From: Atlantibacter subterraneus
GTDB lineage: Bacteria; Pseudomonadota; Gammaproteobacteria; Enterobacterales; Enterobacteriaceae
Length of the DNA: 64,000 bases
Assembly: GCF_027853245.1 (NCBI RefSeq)
Contig: NZ_JAPTZM010000003.1
Strand: one strand, 5' to 3'
Each line of letters opens with the position of its first letter. The first letter of the stretch is position 1. The notes under the pieces are model-generated. The model saw only the letters and a list, made by a program, of their open reading frames with translations, had not been told where the DNA came from and ran no database searches. Below are positions 1 through 8,528 of this stretch, in pieces. Position numbers and translations under genes: made by a program.

Positions 1-179
1 GTGGCGAAGTAATCCGCATCCGCAACCAGGAAGGGCGCGACATCGCCCACGGCGTCAGCCGCTACAACAGCGACGCGCTGCGCCGTATCGCCGGGCATCA
101 CTCCCAACAAATCGACGCCATTCTCGGTTATGAATATGGCCCGGTCGCCGTTCATCGCGACGACCTGATCCTCATCTAA
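1..179 (+). CDS. proB: glutamate 5-kinase, C-terminal fragment (PUA domain)
   Basis: The window opens inside this gene; only about the last 59 codons are present, ending in TAA. They encode a PUA-type tail (GEVIRIRNQEGRDIAHG and later GYEYGPVAVHRDDLILI). Glutamate 5-kinase phosphorylates glutamate in the first step of proline synthesis, and the PUA domain is its C-terminal regulatory and oligomerisation part. The stop lies 10 bases before proA, the standard proBA operon arrangement. The identification rests on the tail sequence together with this neighbour. Confidence 0.95.
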   Translation, partial: GEVIRIRNQEGRDIAHGVSRYNSDALRRIAGHHSQQIDAILGYEYGPVAVHRDDLILI

Positions 180-189
180 GGAGCCTGCA

Positions 190-1443
190 ATGCTTGAACA
201 AATGGGTAAAGCGGCGAAAGCGGCTTCTTATCAGCTGGCGCTGTTATCAAGCCGCGAGAAAAACCGCGTGCTGGAGAAAATCGCCGACTATCTCGAAGCC
301 CAGTCCGACGCGATCCTGAGCGCCAACCAGCAGGATCTGGCCGAAGCTAAAGCCAACGGCCTGAGCGATGCAATGCAGGACCGGCTGGCCCTGACGCCGC
401 AGCGTCTGCACGCCATCGCGAACGATGTGCGTCAGGTGTGCAACCTGGCTGACCCGGTCGGGCAGGTGATCGACGGCGGTGTGCTCGACAGCGGCCTGCG
501 TCTGGAGCGCCGCCGGGTGCCGCTCGGCGTGATCGGGGTGATTTATGAAGCGCGCCCCAACGTCACGGTCGATGTGGCATCGCTGTGCCTGAAAACCGGC
601 AACGCGGCGATTTTGCGCGGCGGTAAAGAGACCTGGCGCACCAATGCCGCTACGGTAAACGTCATCCAGCGGGCGCTGGAAGAGTGCGGCTTACCGGCGG
701 GCGCGGTTCAGGCAATTGAAAGCCCGGATCGCGCGCTGGTGTCAGAAATGCTGCGCATGGATAAATACATCGACATGCTGATCCCGCGCGGCGGCGCAGG
801 CCTGCACAAGCTGTGCCGCGAGCAGTCCACCATTCCGGTGATCACCGGCGGGATTGGCGTTTGCCATATTTTTGTCGATGAGAGCGCGGAAATTGACGCG
901 GCGCTGAACGTCATCGTTAATGCCAAAACCCAGCGCCCAAGCACCTGCAACACGGTGGAAACGCTGCTGGTTCATCAGGGGATCGCCGAGCGTTTCCTGC
1001 CTGCATTGAGCGAGAAAATGGCCGCCAGCGGCGTGACGCTGCATGCGGACAGCAACGCGTTCGGGCAGTTGAAAAACGGCCCGGCGCAGCTGGTGGCGGT
1101 GAAGCCAGAAGAGTATGACGATGAGTTTTTGTCGCTGGACATCAACGTCAAGCTGGTAGCGGACATCGACGGCGCAATCGCCCATATTCGCGAGCACGGC
1201 ACCCAGCATTCTGACGCGATCCTGACGCGTACCCTGCGCAACGCTGACCGTTTCGTCAACGAGGTGGATTCATCAGCGGTATACGTTAACGCCTCAACGC
1301 GCTTCACCGACGGCGGGCAGTTTGGCCTCGGCGCAGAAGTGGCGGTCAGTACTCAGAAGCTGCACGCGCGCGGGCCGATGGGCCTGGAAGCGCTGACCAC
1401 CTATAAGTGGATCGGCTACGGCGACGACACCGTTCGCGCCTGA
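190..1443 (+). CDS. proA: gamma-glutamyl phosphate reductase
   Basis: NADPH-dependent reduction of gamma-glutamyl phosphate to glutamate-5-semialdehyde, the second step of proline synthesis, in the cytoplasm. The 417 residues equal the E. coli protein length. The aldehyde-dehydrogenase fold is evident: NVTVDVASLCLKTGNAAILRGG in the cofactor domain and the active-site cysteine in RPSTCNTVE near residue 253. The ATG is preceded by AAGGAG overlapping the proB stop, so the two genes are translated from one message. A strong hairpin terminator follows directly. Confidence 0.98.
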   Translation: MLEQMGKAAKAASYQLALLSSREKNRVLEKIADYLEAQSDAILSANQQDLAEAKANGLSDAMQDRLALTPQRLHAIANDVRQVCNLADPVGQVIDGGVLDSGLRLERRRVPLGVIGVIYEARPNVTVDVASLCLKTGNAAILRGGKETWRTNAATVNVIQRALEECGLPAGAVQAIESPDRALVSEMLRMDKYIDMLIPRGGAGLHKLCREQSTIPVITGGIGVCHIFVDESAEIDAALNVIVNAKTQRPSTCNTVETLLVHQGIAERFLPALSEKMAASGVTLHADSNAFGQLKNGPAQLVAVKPEEYDDEFLSLDINVKLVADIDGAIAHIREHGTQHSDAILTRTLRNADRFVNEVDSSAVYVNASTRFTDGGQFGLGAEVAVSTQKLHARGPMGLEALTTYKWIGYGDDTVRA

Positions 1444-1450
1444 TCAGAAA

Positions 1451-1479
1451 GGGCGATGCTCAGGCATCGCCCTTTTTTT
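1451..1479 (+). terminator. proBA rho-independent terminator
   Basis: A 9-bp perfect stem (GGGCGATGC / GCATCGCCC) with loop TCAG is followed by seven T residues. It ends the proBA transcript. It overlaps the last codons of the convergent AraC gene, so part of the stem is coding on the other strand. Confidence 0.93.
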
Positions 1480-2347
1480 GCTGCGCCCCTTCCAGCTGTT
1501 CCTGCTTGCGAAACGCGCTGGGCGACAGGCCAACCGCGCGATGAAAATCCCGCGAGAAGTGCAGCGGATCGTTATATCCCACCTGAACCGCAATCCGGCT
1601 GATGCTTTCCTGGGTTTCCACCAATAATCGTCGCGCCTGAGACAGCCGATAATTTTTAAGCCATTTCAATGGGCTCTGGTTAAACGTGGTCTGGAACAAG
1701 CGGAACAGCTGCGACTTGCTCACCTGGCAGTAGTGCATAAATTTCTCGATATCCCAGTCATCGTTGTAATGGCTGTGGATCTGATACAGCAGCTTGCCCA
1801 GCCCGCGATGGGTAATCACCTGCGACTGCGCGGCGTCGTGGCTGCGGTTTTCCAGCAGGGTAAATATCAGCTGGCTGCACAGCATATCGCAGTGGGCATC
1901 GGTCACCAGGGTATAGCTGTTCATCTGGTCAAAAATATGGTGATAAATTTCAACGATCTTCTCCGGCTGCTCAAACTGGAAAACCGGACGTTGAGGAACG
2001 TCCATTATCTGCATGATATTATTGAGTTTTGAACCCTCAATACGCAGCCAGAGGATCTCCCACGGAGATTGTTTATCGGGGTAATGCTCATGCGGCCAGC
2101 GCACCGGCAGCCAGGCGAGTTGCCCTTCGCGCACCGGATAAAGCCGGTCTTCAATGCGAATAAACCCCGCGCCGCGCAGGCAAAACAGCAACTCGTGGCC
2201 CACCACCGACTGGCGATGAACGTGGAAATCCGCGGCGGTCTCAATATGCCCGGCGCGTAAGATCCGGTAGTTCATCAGCGTGGAAAACTCATCGGAACCC
2301 CGATACCAGTTGGCGATCGCCCGGGTGCGTTGTTTTTGCTTTTGCAT
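1460..2347 (-). CDS. AraC-family transcriptional regulator of the neighbouring sugar operon
   Basis: The N-terminal half (about residues 20-150) is an AraC-type cupin sensor (HVHRQSVVGHELLFCLRGAG, then WLPVRWPHEHYP). The last 100 residues are the double helix-turn-helix (FMHYCQVSKSQLFRLFQ; ISRIAVQVGYNDPLHFSRDFHRAVGLSPSAFR). At 295 residues it resembles RhaS/MelR-type activators. It is divergent from the six-gene operon starting at 2580, with 232 bp between them carrying a CRP-like site. By position it should be the sugar-responsive activator of that operon; the ligand is not known. The gene converges on proA and its end overlaps the proBA terminator. Confidence 0.9.
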   Translation of the reverse strand: MQKQKQRTRAIANWYRGSDEFSTLMNYRILRAGHIETAADFHVHRQSVVGHELLFCLRGAGFIRIEDRLYPVREGQLAWLPVRWPHEHYPDKQSPWEILWLRIEGSKLNNIMQIMDVPQRPVFQFEQPEKIVEIYHHIFDQMNSYTLVTDAHCDMLCSQLIFTLLENRSHDAAQSQVITHRGLGKLLYQIHSHYNDDWDIEKFMHYCQVSKSQLFRLFQTTFNQSPLKWLKNYRLSQARRLLVETQESISRIAVQVGYNDPLHFSRDFHRAVGLSPSAFRKQEQLEGAQQKKGDA

Positions 2348-2427
2348 AGTGGCCTGGTTTGTTATCTGCCCGTTTCGCCCGTCATGGTGGCATTTTTAGC
2401 CGCCCTGCATGCAGTTCAACATCAGCG

Positions 2428-2449
2428 ATTTATGACCTGACTCACATTT
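2428..2449. promoter_or_regulatory. CRP-like binding site
   Basis: TATGA-N6-TCACA with flanking T-rich ends matches about 16 of 22 positions of the CRP consensus. It sits in the divergent region between the AraC gene and the aldolase gene. The right half-site is perfect (TCACATTT) and the left has one change (TATGA for TGTGA). This is consistent with catabolite control of a sugar operon. It was called by eye only. Confidence 0.55.
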
Positions 2450-2579
2450 CCATTGACATGAAAATTTCATCCATGTTCCAGGGAATTCTGCCTATCACGC
2501 TAAGCCGCCATCCTGCCTAAAGTAACGACATCTTCACTGCGCACTTACAAGCTTTTTACTTACCAGACAGGAGCTGTCC

Positions 2580-3281
2580 ATGATTGATTTTAACGATCCG
2601 CGCCAGATTGCCAGGGCGATTCAGTACACCAACGTCAATCCGGATTTGACGCGCGAAGGGGTGATTAAACATCTGGAAACCTGCATGCAGTATCAGTTTG
2701 ATGCCGCCATGATTGCACCCTGCTGGGTTTCCCTTGCCAAAGAAATGCTGAAAGGCAGCGGCGTTCGAGTGGCCACCACGGTCAATTTCCCGATGGCCAA
2801 CGACACCACGGCGATGAAAGTTGCGGTAGTGCGCGAGCTGGCGAAAGAGGGTGCCGATGAGTTCGACTTCCCGCCGAACCCGGGCTATCTGCTGGGCGGC
2901 CAGGAGGATCTCTATTTCAACGAGCTGAAAAGCGTAGTTCACGTCGCCCATGACCTGGGGATGAAGGTCAAAGCCATGCTGGAGTTTGGTTTCATCACCG
3001 AAGAGGCGCTGAAAATCAAAGCCACCCGCTATGCCTTTGAAGCCGGTATTGATTGGGTGAAACAGTCCAGCGGCTGGGGCAAAGGCGGCTGCGAAGCGAC
3101 GGTAGAAGATGTCCGGCTTCTCAAAGCCAATATTCAGTTACCGTGCCGGGTAAAAGTATCAGGTAAGGTCAATACCCTGGAAAAAATGAAAGCGATGTTC
3201 GAAGCCGGGGCCGAACTGGTCGGCACCAGCTCCGGGCCGGAACTGGTTAAGGGCCTGACCGGGGATATCAACGCCTATTAA
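2580..3281 (+). CDS. deoxyribose-phosphate aldolase (DERA/DeoC) family class I aldolase
   Basis: A 233-residue TIM-barrel aldolase of the DeoC family. The Schiff-base lysine is expected at Lys161 (DWVKQSSGWGKGG) and the second active-site lysine at Lys192 (RVKVSGKV); the acidic position equivalent to DeoC Asp102 lies in DEFDFPPNPG. These motifs differ from housekeeping DeoC (VKTSTG, KPAGGVR), so this is a paralogue that probably cleaves a different sugar phosphate. It is the first gene of the operon, with a strong Shine-Dalgarno (ACAGGAG). Retro-aldol cleavage would be the last catabolic step here. The substrate is inferred, not shown. Confidence 0.82.
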   Translation: MIDFNDPRQIARAIQYTNVNPDLTREGVIKHLETCMQYQFDAAMIAPCWVSLAKEMLKGSGVRVATTVNFPMANDTTAMKVAVVRELAKEGADEFDFPPNPGYLLGGQEDLYFNELKSVVHVAHDLGMKVKAMLEFGFITEEALKIKATRYAFEAGIDWVKQSSGWGKGGCEATVEDVRLLKANIQLPCRVKVSGKVNTLEKMKAMFEAGAELVGTSSGPELVKGLTGDINAY

Positions 3282-3290
3282 TAATACGTT

Positions 3291-3316
3291 GCCGCCGCAA
3301 GCGTCATTGCGGCGGC
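3291..3316 (+). promoter_or_regulatory. intercistronic hairpin
   Basis: A 10-bp perfect GC-rich stem (GCCGCCGCAA / TTGCGGCGGC) with a 6-base loop and no T tract lies between the aldolase and kinase genes. Such structures usually act as mRNA-stability or differential-expression elements inside operons, not as terminators. The function here is inferred. Confidence 0.6.
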
Positions 3317-3356
3317 GCAGCGTTGTGCCACTGTCAGTCGAAAAGGGGAATTACTG

Positions 3357-4268
3357 ATGAGTATTTTTATCCTTGGCAGTTATGCCAAAGCGCTGGTCAT
3401 GACGGCAGATCGCATTCCCATGGCGGGCGAGACGTTAATCGGTACCGATTTTCGCCAGACCTGGGGCGGAAAAGGCTCGGATATGGCGGTGCAGGCGGCG
3501 CGGCTTGGGGCGAACGTGGCCTATGCCGGCGTGGTGGGCGATGACACCTTCGGCCATGAATTTGTGACCCTGATGCGCGACGAAGGCGTCAATATCGATG
3601 CGTTGACCTTAACCCCGGAATTACCCACCGGTGCTGGCCTGATCATTAAAGATAATCAGGCCCGTAACGTGATTGTGGTGGATATGGGGGCCAATAAACT
3701 GTTCAGCCCGGCACATGTGGACGAAGCAAAAGCGCTGATCGAGCAGAGCCGCGTGGTGCTGGCGCAATTAGAGATCCCACTGGAGACCGCGCTCTACGGC
3801 CTGAATCTCGCTAAGCAGCTCGGCAAAATCACCATTCTCAATCCCGCCCCGGCCAGGGATTTACGCGGCGTCAACCTCAGCCATATCGATTACCTGACGC
3901 CCAACGAAACCGAAGCCCGCGTGGCGCTGGGGCTGGCTCCCGACGATTCCCGTAGCAACCGCGAGATCGCTGATTTACTGCTGGAGACCGGCTGCCGCTA
4001 TGTGGTGATGACGCTTGGCGAAGCGGGTAGCGCAGTGTTCAGCCGCACCGATACCCTGGAAATCCCGTCCTGCAAAGTGGACGTGGTAGACAGCAACGGC
4101 GCGGGAGATAGCTTCAACGCGGGATTAGCGGTCGCGCTCAGCGAAGGGCAGCCCGTCGAAAAAGCGGCGTTATTCGCCAATGCCACCGCTGCATTGTGCT
4201 GCTGCGACTGGGAAACCGTGCCCTCCTACAAAACGCGTCAAGAAGTCGAACAATTTCTCGGTTGTTAA
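3357..4268 (+). CDS. PfkB-family sugar kinase (ribokinase-like)
   Basis: 303 residues with the two PfkB signatures: GGKGSDMAVQAARLGANVAY near the N-terminus (ribokinase GGKGANQAVAAARLG) and DSNGAGDSFNAG at residues 245-256, which holds the catalytic Asp251 and the anion hole. It transfers the ATP gamma-phosphate to a sugar hydroxyl in the cytoplasm. In this operon it would phosphorylate the substrate that the DeoC-like aldolase then splits. The start is ATG 3357 behind AAAAGGGG. Ribokinase or 2-deoxyribokinase-type specificity is plausible but the sugar is unproven. Confidence 0.85.
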   Translation: MSIFILGSYAKALVMTADRIPMAGETLIGTDFRQTWGGKGSDMAVQAARLGANVAYAGVVGDDTFGHEFVTLMRDEGVNIDALTLTPELPTGAGLIIKDNQARNVIVVDMGANKLFSPAHVDEAKALIEQSRVVLAQLEIPLETALYGLNLAKQLGKITILNPAPARDLRGVNLSHIDYLTPNETEARVALGLAPDDSRSNREIADLLLETGCRYVVMTLGEAGSAVFSRTDTLEIPSCKVDVVDSNGAGDSFNAGLAVALSEGQPVEKAALFANATAALCCCDWETVPSYKTRQEVEQFLGC

Positions 4269-4297
4269 TTATAAAAACTCAATTCGGAGAGATAACC

Positions 4298-4798
4298 ATG
4301 AGACCTGAACGTATCCTACATCCTCAACTCGCAGCGGCGCTGGCCACCCTCGGCCATACCGATATTATCCTGGTGACCGACGCCGGTTTCCCTATCCCGC
4401 CAAATGCCAATCGCATTGACCTGGGTTTCTGGCCGGGCATTCCCGACGTCACCGATATCCTGCGCGTGCTGCGCCATGAAGTGTTTGTCGAAGATATTAA
4501 ATTTGCTCGCGAAGTGCGCGACTGTAACGCAGATTTGTACCGCCAGGTGCAGGATATCTTTACCGGCTCCGGAACGGATTTCAGCGAAGCCAGCCATGAA
4601 GTGCTGTGCAATGAACTCGCCTACAAAGCCAAAGTGATTATTCGCTCCGGTTCGTTTAACCCGTGGGCCAATTTCGCGCTGGTGGCCAGTACCGATCCGT
4701 TCGCGTGGTTTGCCGACGGCACCAACGTTCAGCCGCTGCCCGCCTATGTGACGCGCCGCCAGCGGATCAAAGAGAATTACGTTCCGGAACTTAACTAA
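4298..4798 (+). CDS. RbsD/FucU-family sugar mutarotase
   Basis: 166 residues of the D-ribose pyranase / L-fucose mutarotase family, with the typical start (HPQLAAALATLGHTDIILVTDAGFPIP) and end (NFALVASTDPFAWFADGTNVQ). These enzymes speed interconversion of pyranose, furanose and anomeric forms so that a kinase or dehydrogenase is not limited by spontaneous mutarotation. The start at ATG 4298 behind GGAGA is preferred over an upstream in-frame start at 4196, which would overlap the kinase gene. Its presence argues that the operon substrate is a reducing sugar. Confidence 0.85.
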   Translation: MRPERILHPQLAAALATLGHTDIILVTDAGFPIPPNANRIDLGFWPGIPDVTDILRVLRHEVFVEDIKFAREVRDCNADLYRQVQDIFTGSGTDFSEASHEVLCNELAYKAKVIIRSGSFNPWANFALVASTDPFAWFADGTNVQPLPAYVTRRQRIKENYVPELN

Positions 4799-4804
4799 TC
4801 ACTT

Positions 4805-4896
4805 GGCTGTTGGGTAACCGCAACAGCCGGATCAATAGCGGATTATCGCAGGCACACGACAGGGCGATACGGGCAGCGTTTTATAACGCCCGTATC
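4805..4896 (+). promoter_or_regulatory. two intercistronic hairpins before the transporter gene
   Basis: Two inverted repeats lie in the 116-bp gap. The first is GGCTGTTG / CAACAGCC (4805-4812 and 4821-4828); the second is GATACGGGC / GCCCGTATC (4866-4874 and 4888-4896). Neither has a T tract. Like the hairpin at 3291 they probably set mRNA stability or relative expression within the operon. The inferred real start of the transporter (4915) lies downstream of both. Confidence 0.55.
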
Positions 4897-4914
4897 CCGG
4901 TAAGGATTGTGACG

Positions 4915-6297
4915 ATGAAATATCCATTCTATTTGTACTTTAGTTGCTGCGTGGCCATTTTCGGCGGGATCATGTTTGGTTTTGATATCGCGATAATTGC
5001 TGGCGCTATTCCTTTTATCCAAAGCTATTTTAGCTGGAATGAACTCCAGCTCGGATGGGGCGTAAGTTCATTACTTGTGGGCTGTATTATCGGCTCATTC
5101 GGGTCGGGGTACGTTACTAATAAATTTGGCCGCAAACGCGTTCTGATTATCGCCGCGATTATATTTGGCATTTCCTGCGCGGGGACCGGCATCGCCACCA
5201 ATGAGACCACATTCATTCTTAACCGGCTGTTAGGCGGGATTAGCGTCGGTGCGATTTCCGTGCTTTCACCGATGTATGTGGCGGAGATGGCTCCGGCATC
5301 GATGCGCGGGCGGATGACGGCCATTTATCAGCTGTGCATCATGCTGGGTATTTTGCTCTCTTATATGACCAATTATTTTCTTAAGGATCTGGAGAATAAC
5401 TGGCGGCTGATGTTTATCTCCGGCGTGGTTCCCGCAGCGGTATTTTTTATTGGGCTATTGTTTATTCCGGAAAGCCCGCGCTGGCTGACGATCCGCGGAC
5501 AAAAACAAAAAGCGCTGGCAATACTGCAACGCTTTTATTCGCCAGCAGAAGCGCAAAGCATTACCGATGACGTTGAGAAAAATCTCGCTGCCCATCACAC
5601 TGCCAAAGCCGGTGCGCTGTTTGATAAAGATTCACGCAGCAGCATTGTATTAGGGTTGATTTTGGCGGTGCTGGTGCAGTTAATTGGCTGTAATGCCGCG
5701 CTGGATTATGCGCCGAAGATTATGATGGCCGCCGGGTTTTCTATTAGCTCTGCGCTCTATTTCAATATCTTTATGGGTGTCATCAATTTGATCGCAACCG
5801 TTATCGGCGTGGTGTTAATTGACCGGGTAGGGCGGCGGCCGCTCTATTTCTATGGCTCGTTGATTATGGGCGTGTCGCTGTTTTTCCTGGGCTTCTCGTT
5901 CCATCACTCCTTGCCGGTGCTGGTGACGCTGTTCTTTTTATTCTCCTATATCGCCTGCTTTTCCGCCTGCATCGGACCGGTATTCTGGACCCTGGTGTCG
6001 GAAATGTTTCCCAATGCGATACGCAGTAAAGCCGTGGCGCTGGTTTCCTTTACCCAGTGGATATTCAATTTCCTGGTGGTCTGGCTGTTTCCTTTTACCC
6101 TGGCAACGTTCGGCGGCAACAACACTTTCTATTTCTTTGCGGTGATGTGCCTGATCCAACTGGCGATTGCCAAATTTATGTTGCCGGAAACCAAAGGAAA
6201 ATCGCTGGAAGAGATCGAGCAGTTCTGGCTGCAAAAACAGCGCCATGCTTCACCGCTTGCGGATAATGCGTCGGTGAAAGGCAATGCGCTGCGCTGA
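4915..6297 (+). CDS. sugar-porter family MFS transporter (proton symporter type)
   Basis: 460 residues with about twelve hydrophobic segments and sugar-porter signatures: GFDIAIIAGAI in TM1, NKFGRKRVL after TM2, PESPRWL before the central loop, IDRVGRRPL in the second half and LPETKGKSLEEIE at the C-terminus. It resembles XylE/AraE/GalP and should import the operon's sugar or polyol across the inner membrane. The start was set at ATG 4915, behind TAAGGA and just before the first membrane segment. An upstream in-frame TTG at 4810 lies inside a hairpin and adds an unlikely basic extension. Confidence 0.9.
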   Translation: MKYPFYLYFSCCVAIFGGIMFGFDIAIIAGAIPFIQSYFSWNELQLGWGVSSLLVGCIIGSFGSGYVTNKFGRKRVLIIAAIIFGISCAGTGIATNETTFILNRLLGGISVGAISVLSPMYVAEMAPASMRGRMTAIYQLCIMLGILLSYMTNYFLKDLENNWRLMFISGVVPAAVFFIGLLFIPESPRWLTIRGQKQKALAILQRFYSPAEAQSITDDVEKNLAAHHTAKAGALFDKDSRSSIVLGLILAVLVQLIGCNAALDYAPKIMMAAGFSISSALYFNIFMGVINLIATVIGVVLIDRVGRRPLYFYGSLIMGVSLFFLGFSFHHSLPVLVTLFFLFSYIACFSACIGPVFWTLVSEMFPNAIRSKAVALVSFTQWIFNFLVVWLFPFTLATFGGNNTFYFFAVMCLIQLAIAKFMLPETKGKSLEEIEQFWLQKQRHASPLADNASVKGNALR

Positions 6298-6346
6298 ATA
6301 TTTCCGGCGAGACGGGCTCTCGCCGCCAATCATAATCGGGGGCATT

Positions 6347-7477
6347 ATGGATTCGTTAGAGCGCTTATTAGAGCAGGCGACACGTCCGGCGTTACCGCAG
6401 CGAACAGACTATAAAATCGGTATTATCGGCGCAGGGTTTATCGTTGAGCATTGCCATCTGGTGGCGTACCAGAAAGCGGGGTTTACGCCATACGCGATTA
6501 CCTCGTTGGACGTTAGCCATAGCCAGCGGCTTTCCGAGGCGTTCGGTATCCCAAAAACCTACGCCACCTGGCAGGAGATGGTGTGCGATCCGCAGATCGA
6601 GATTATCGATATCGCCGTACCGCCGCATATTCAGTTAGAGATTGTGCGCTTTATCTGCGGCAAACATTCTCCGGCAAAGAACGTGAAGGCCATTCTGTGC
6701 CAGAAACCGCTGGCGATGTCGCTGGAAGCTGGCCGCGAAATCGTTCGCCTGAGTAAAGAGAGCGGCATCCCCATTGCGGTGAATTCTAATATGCGTTACG
6801 ACCCGTCGATCCGGGCGCTCAAGTACATTCTCGATAACCAGCTGATCGGCACGCCGGTGCTTGCCAGCATCGATATGCGCGCCATTCCCGACTGGCAGCA
6901 GTTTCTCCAGCAGTATAAAAAGCTCGAACTGTATGCCATGGCGATCCACCATATCGACGCCTTCCGCTTCCTGTTTGGCAACCCGATTAAAGTCACCGCG
7001 GTATGCCGCACCGATCCGCGTACCGCTTTTGAACATACCGATGGAATTACCCAGTACACCTTCCAGTATGCCAATGGCCTGATCGCCACCAGCCTGGACG
7101 ACGTCTGGGCCTGGCCGGGTGAACCCTGCGCTAAAAATAATTACATCAACTGGCGGGTGGAGGGCACCGACGGGCTGGCAGAGGGCGATTTCGGCTGGCA
7201 CCGCCGTCCGCCGGAGTATTGCGGCAGCACCTTAAAACTGGCGTCACGCGACTATCCCGATCGCTGGATCGCCCCACAATGGGAGCGCCAGTGGTTCCCG
7301 GATGCGTTTATCGGCACCATGGCGAGCCTGCTGTACGCCCTGGAACAAGGCGTCGAACCGGAAATCAGCGCCGAGGACAATCTCGGCACGCTGGCCTGCA
7401 TCGAAGCCTGTTATGCCTCTATTCAGGAAGAGCGAACCGTTTATCTCAATGAAATCCTTCAGGAGAATACAAAATGA
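6347..7477 (+). CDS. Gfo/Idh/MocA family NAD(P)-dependent oxidoreductase
   Basis: 376 residues. The Rossmann fingerprint is near residue 27 (KIGIIGAGFIVEHCH), followed by the family EKP-like motif (CQKPLAM) and a C-terminal half with the MAIHHIDAFRFLFG helix that carries the catalytic histidine region. The family oxidises sugars, inositols or their acids. It starts at ATG 6347 and overlaps the next gene by 4 bases (ATGA), implying translational coupling with the isomerase/epimerase. Together they suggest oxidation and epimerisation of the imported sugar before phosphorylation. Substrate unknown. Confidence 0.86.
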   Translation: MDSLERLLEQATRPALPQRTDYKIGIIGAGFIVEHCHLVAYQKAGFTPYAITSLDVSHSQRLSEAFGIPKTYATWQEMVCDPQIEIIDIAVPPHIQLEIVRFICGKHSPAKNVKAILCQKPLAMSLEAGREIVRLSKESGIPIAVNSNMRYDPSIRALKYILDNQLIGTPVLASIDMRAIPDWQQFLQQYKKLELYAMAIHHIDAFRFLFGNPIKVTAVCRTDPRTAFEHTDGITQYTFQYANGLIATSLDDVWAWPGEPCAKNNYINWRVEGTDGLAEGDFGWHRRPPEYCGSTLKLASRDYPDRWIAPQWERQWFPDAFIGTMASLLYALEQGVEPEISAEDNLGTLACIEACYASIQEERTVYLNEILQENTK

Positions 7478-8373
7478 TTAACGTCGGCATCTTTACCGGT
7501 TACTACCCCTACACCCTGGAAGAGACCATCGCGAAGATTAAGCAGGCGGGGATGGGCTGCGTGCAGCTTGACCTCGAATTTACCGATGTCGATCTGAGCC
7601 GGGGGCATATCACCAAACAGAAAGCGCATCAGGTGCGCGACGCGTTTCGCAAAGCCAATCTGCCCATCGTTGCCATCTCGGCGTATACCAACCTGGTGCA
7701 TCCGGATCCGGTAAAGCGCGCCGAGAATATCGCGGCGGTGAAGGAGATCCTCGCTCACGCGCGGGACTTTGGTACGCCGTATGTGATCAGCGAAACTGGC
7801 ACTTATAACGTCGACAGCGACTGGCTGTACGATCCAAAAAACAGCACTGAAGAGGCGTATCAGGAGTTTAAAGCCATCGCCCGCGATCTGGCTGCTTTTG
7901 CGTATGAGCACGGCGCGGTGTTCCTGGTGGAAAACTACGTGAACAACATTATCGGCTCGGTCAGCCAGGTGGCGCGGCTGATGCGCGATATCGATCATCC
8001 CGGCCTGGGGCTGGCACTGGATCCGACCAACTATTTTGATGATAAAAATATCGACGCCATTGATGAAACGCTGCACAGCGTCTTCAATGTGCTGGACAGC
8101 AAAATCAAAATTGCCCATGCCAAAGATTGTAAGAAAACCGACGTGGTGATTGAGAAATTCGGCGACGGCGCGGCGGAGCATAACAGCTTTCGCGGAGCCG
8201 GTTCGGTGGAGCTGCCTGCAGCGGGGTTGGGGTCGCTTAACTATTTGCTGTATGTGGAGCTGCTTGCGAAAAACCATCCGAACATTCCGCTGATCATTGA
8301 ACACGTCGACGAGTCGGACATTCCACGCGCCAAAAACTTTGTCGATGATGTGTTGATGGTGACCGGAGCGTAA
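7474..8373 (+). CDS. sugar phosphate isomerase/epimerase (xylose isomerase-like TIM barrel)
   Basis: 299 residues of the AP-endonuclease-2/xylose-isomerase-like barrel. Candidate metal ligands are spread in order: SETGTYN, LVENYVNN, ALDPTNYF, IKIAHAKDC and IIEHVDESD, i.e. the Glu-Asp-His-Glu set used by sugar epimerases and inosose isomerases. It is the last gene of the operon, coupled by an ATGA overlap to the dehydrogenase. The pairing of a Gfo/Idh enzyme with this family is common in inositol, keto-sugar and deoxysugar catabolism. An imperfect hairpin follows and probably ends the operon. Confidence 0.85.
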   Translation: MINVGIFTGYYPYTLEETIAKIKQAGMGCVQLDLEFTDVDLSRGHITKQKAHQVRDAFRKANLPIVAISAYTNLVHPDPVKRAENIAAVKEILAHARDFGTPYVISETGTYNVDSDWLYDPKNSTEEAYQEFKAIARDLAAFAYEHGAVFLVENYVNNIIGSVSQVARLMRDIDHPGLGLALDPTNYFDDKNIDAIDETLHSVFNVLDSKIKIAHAKDCKKTDVVIEKFGDGAAEHNSFRGAGSVELPAAGLGSLNYLLYVELLAKNHPNIPLIIEHVDESDIPRAKNFVDDVLMVTGA

Positions 8374-8387
8374 TTCCTAATCTGAAT

Positions 8388-8419
8388 CAGGCATTCCGCG
8401 GAATAAGGCGGAGTGCCTG
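8388..8419 (+). terminator. probable operon-end hairpin
   Basis: A 12-bp stem with one G-T pair (CAGGCATTCCGC / GCGGAGTGCCTG) and an 8-base loop follows the last operon gene by 14 bases. It lacks a clear T tract, so it may be a weak or Rho-assisted terminator or a 3'-end stabiliser. Confidence 0.5.
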
Positions 8420-8528
8420 CGTTAACTGGCGTAAAACTCACCACTTAAATCATAAGGCCATTGACGGCTCTGCCAGATTTCCTTAACCTTTTACCCCGTG
8501 TTCGCGCCCGTGAGCACTTCTCCTCAGG

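Noticed and set aside
4196..4297. Upstream extension of the RbsD-like gene
   Set aside because: It would overlap the kinase gene by 73 bases and the extra residues are not RbsD-like. ATG 4298 has a Shine-Dalgarno and begins at the family's normal start.
7459..8304. Minus-strand open frame opposite the isomerase/epimerase gene
   Set aside because: Shadow of a GC-rich coding gene; no Shine-Dalgarno or family pattern.
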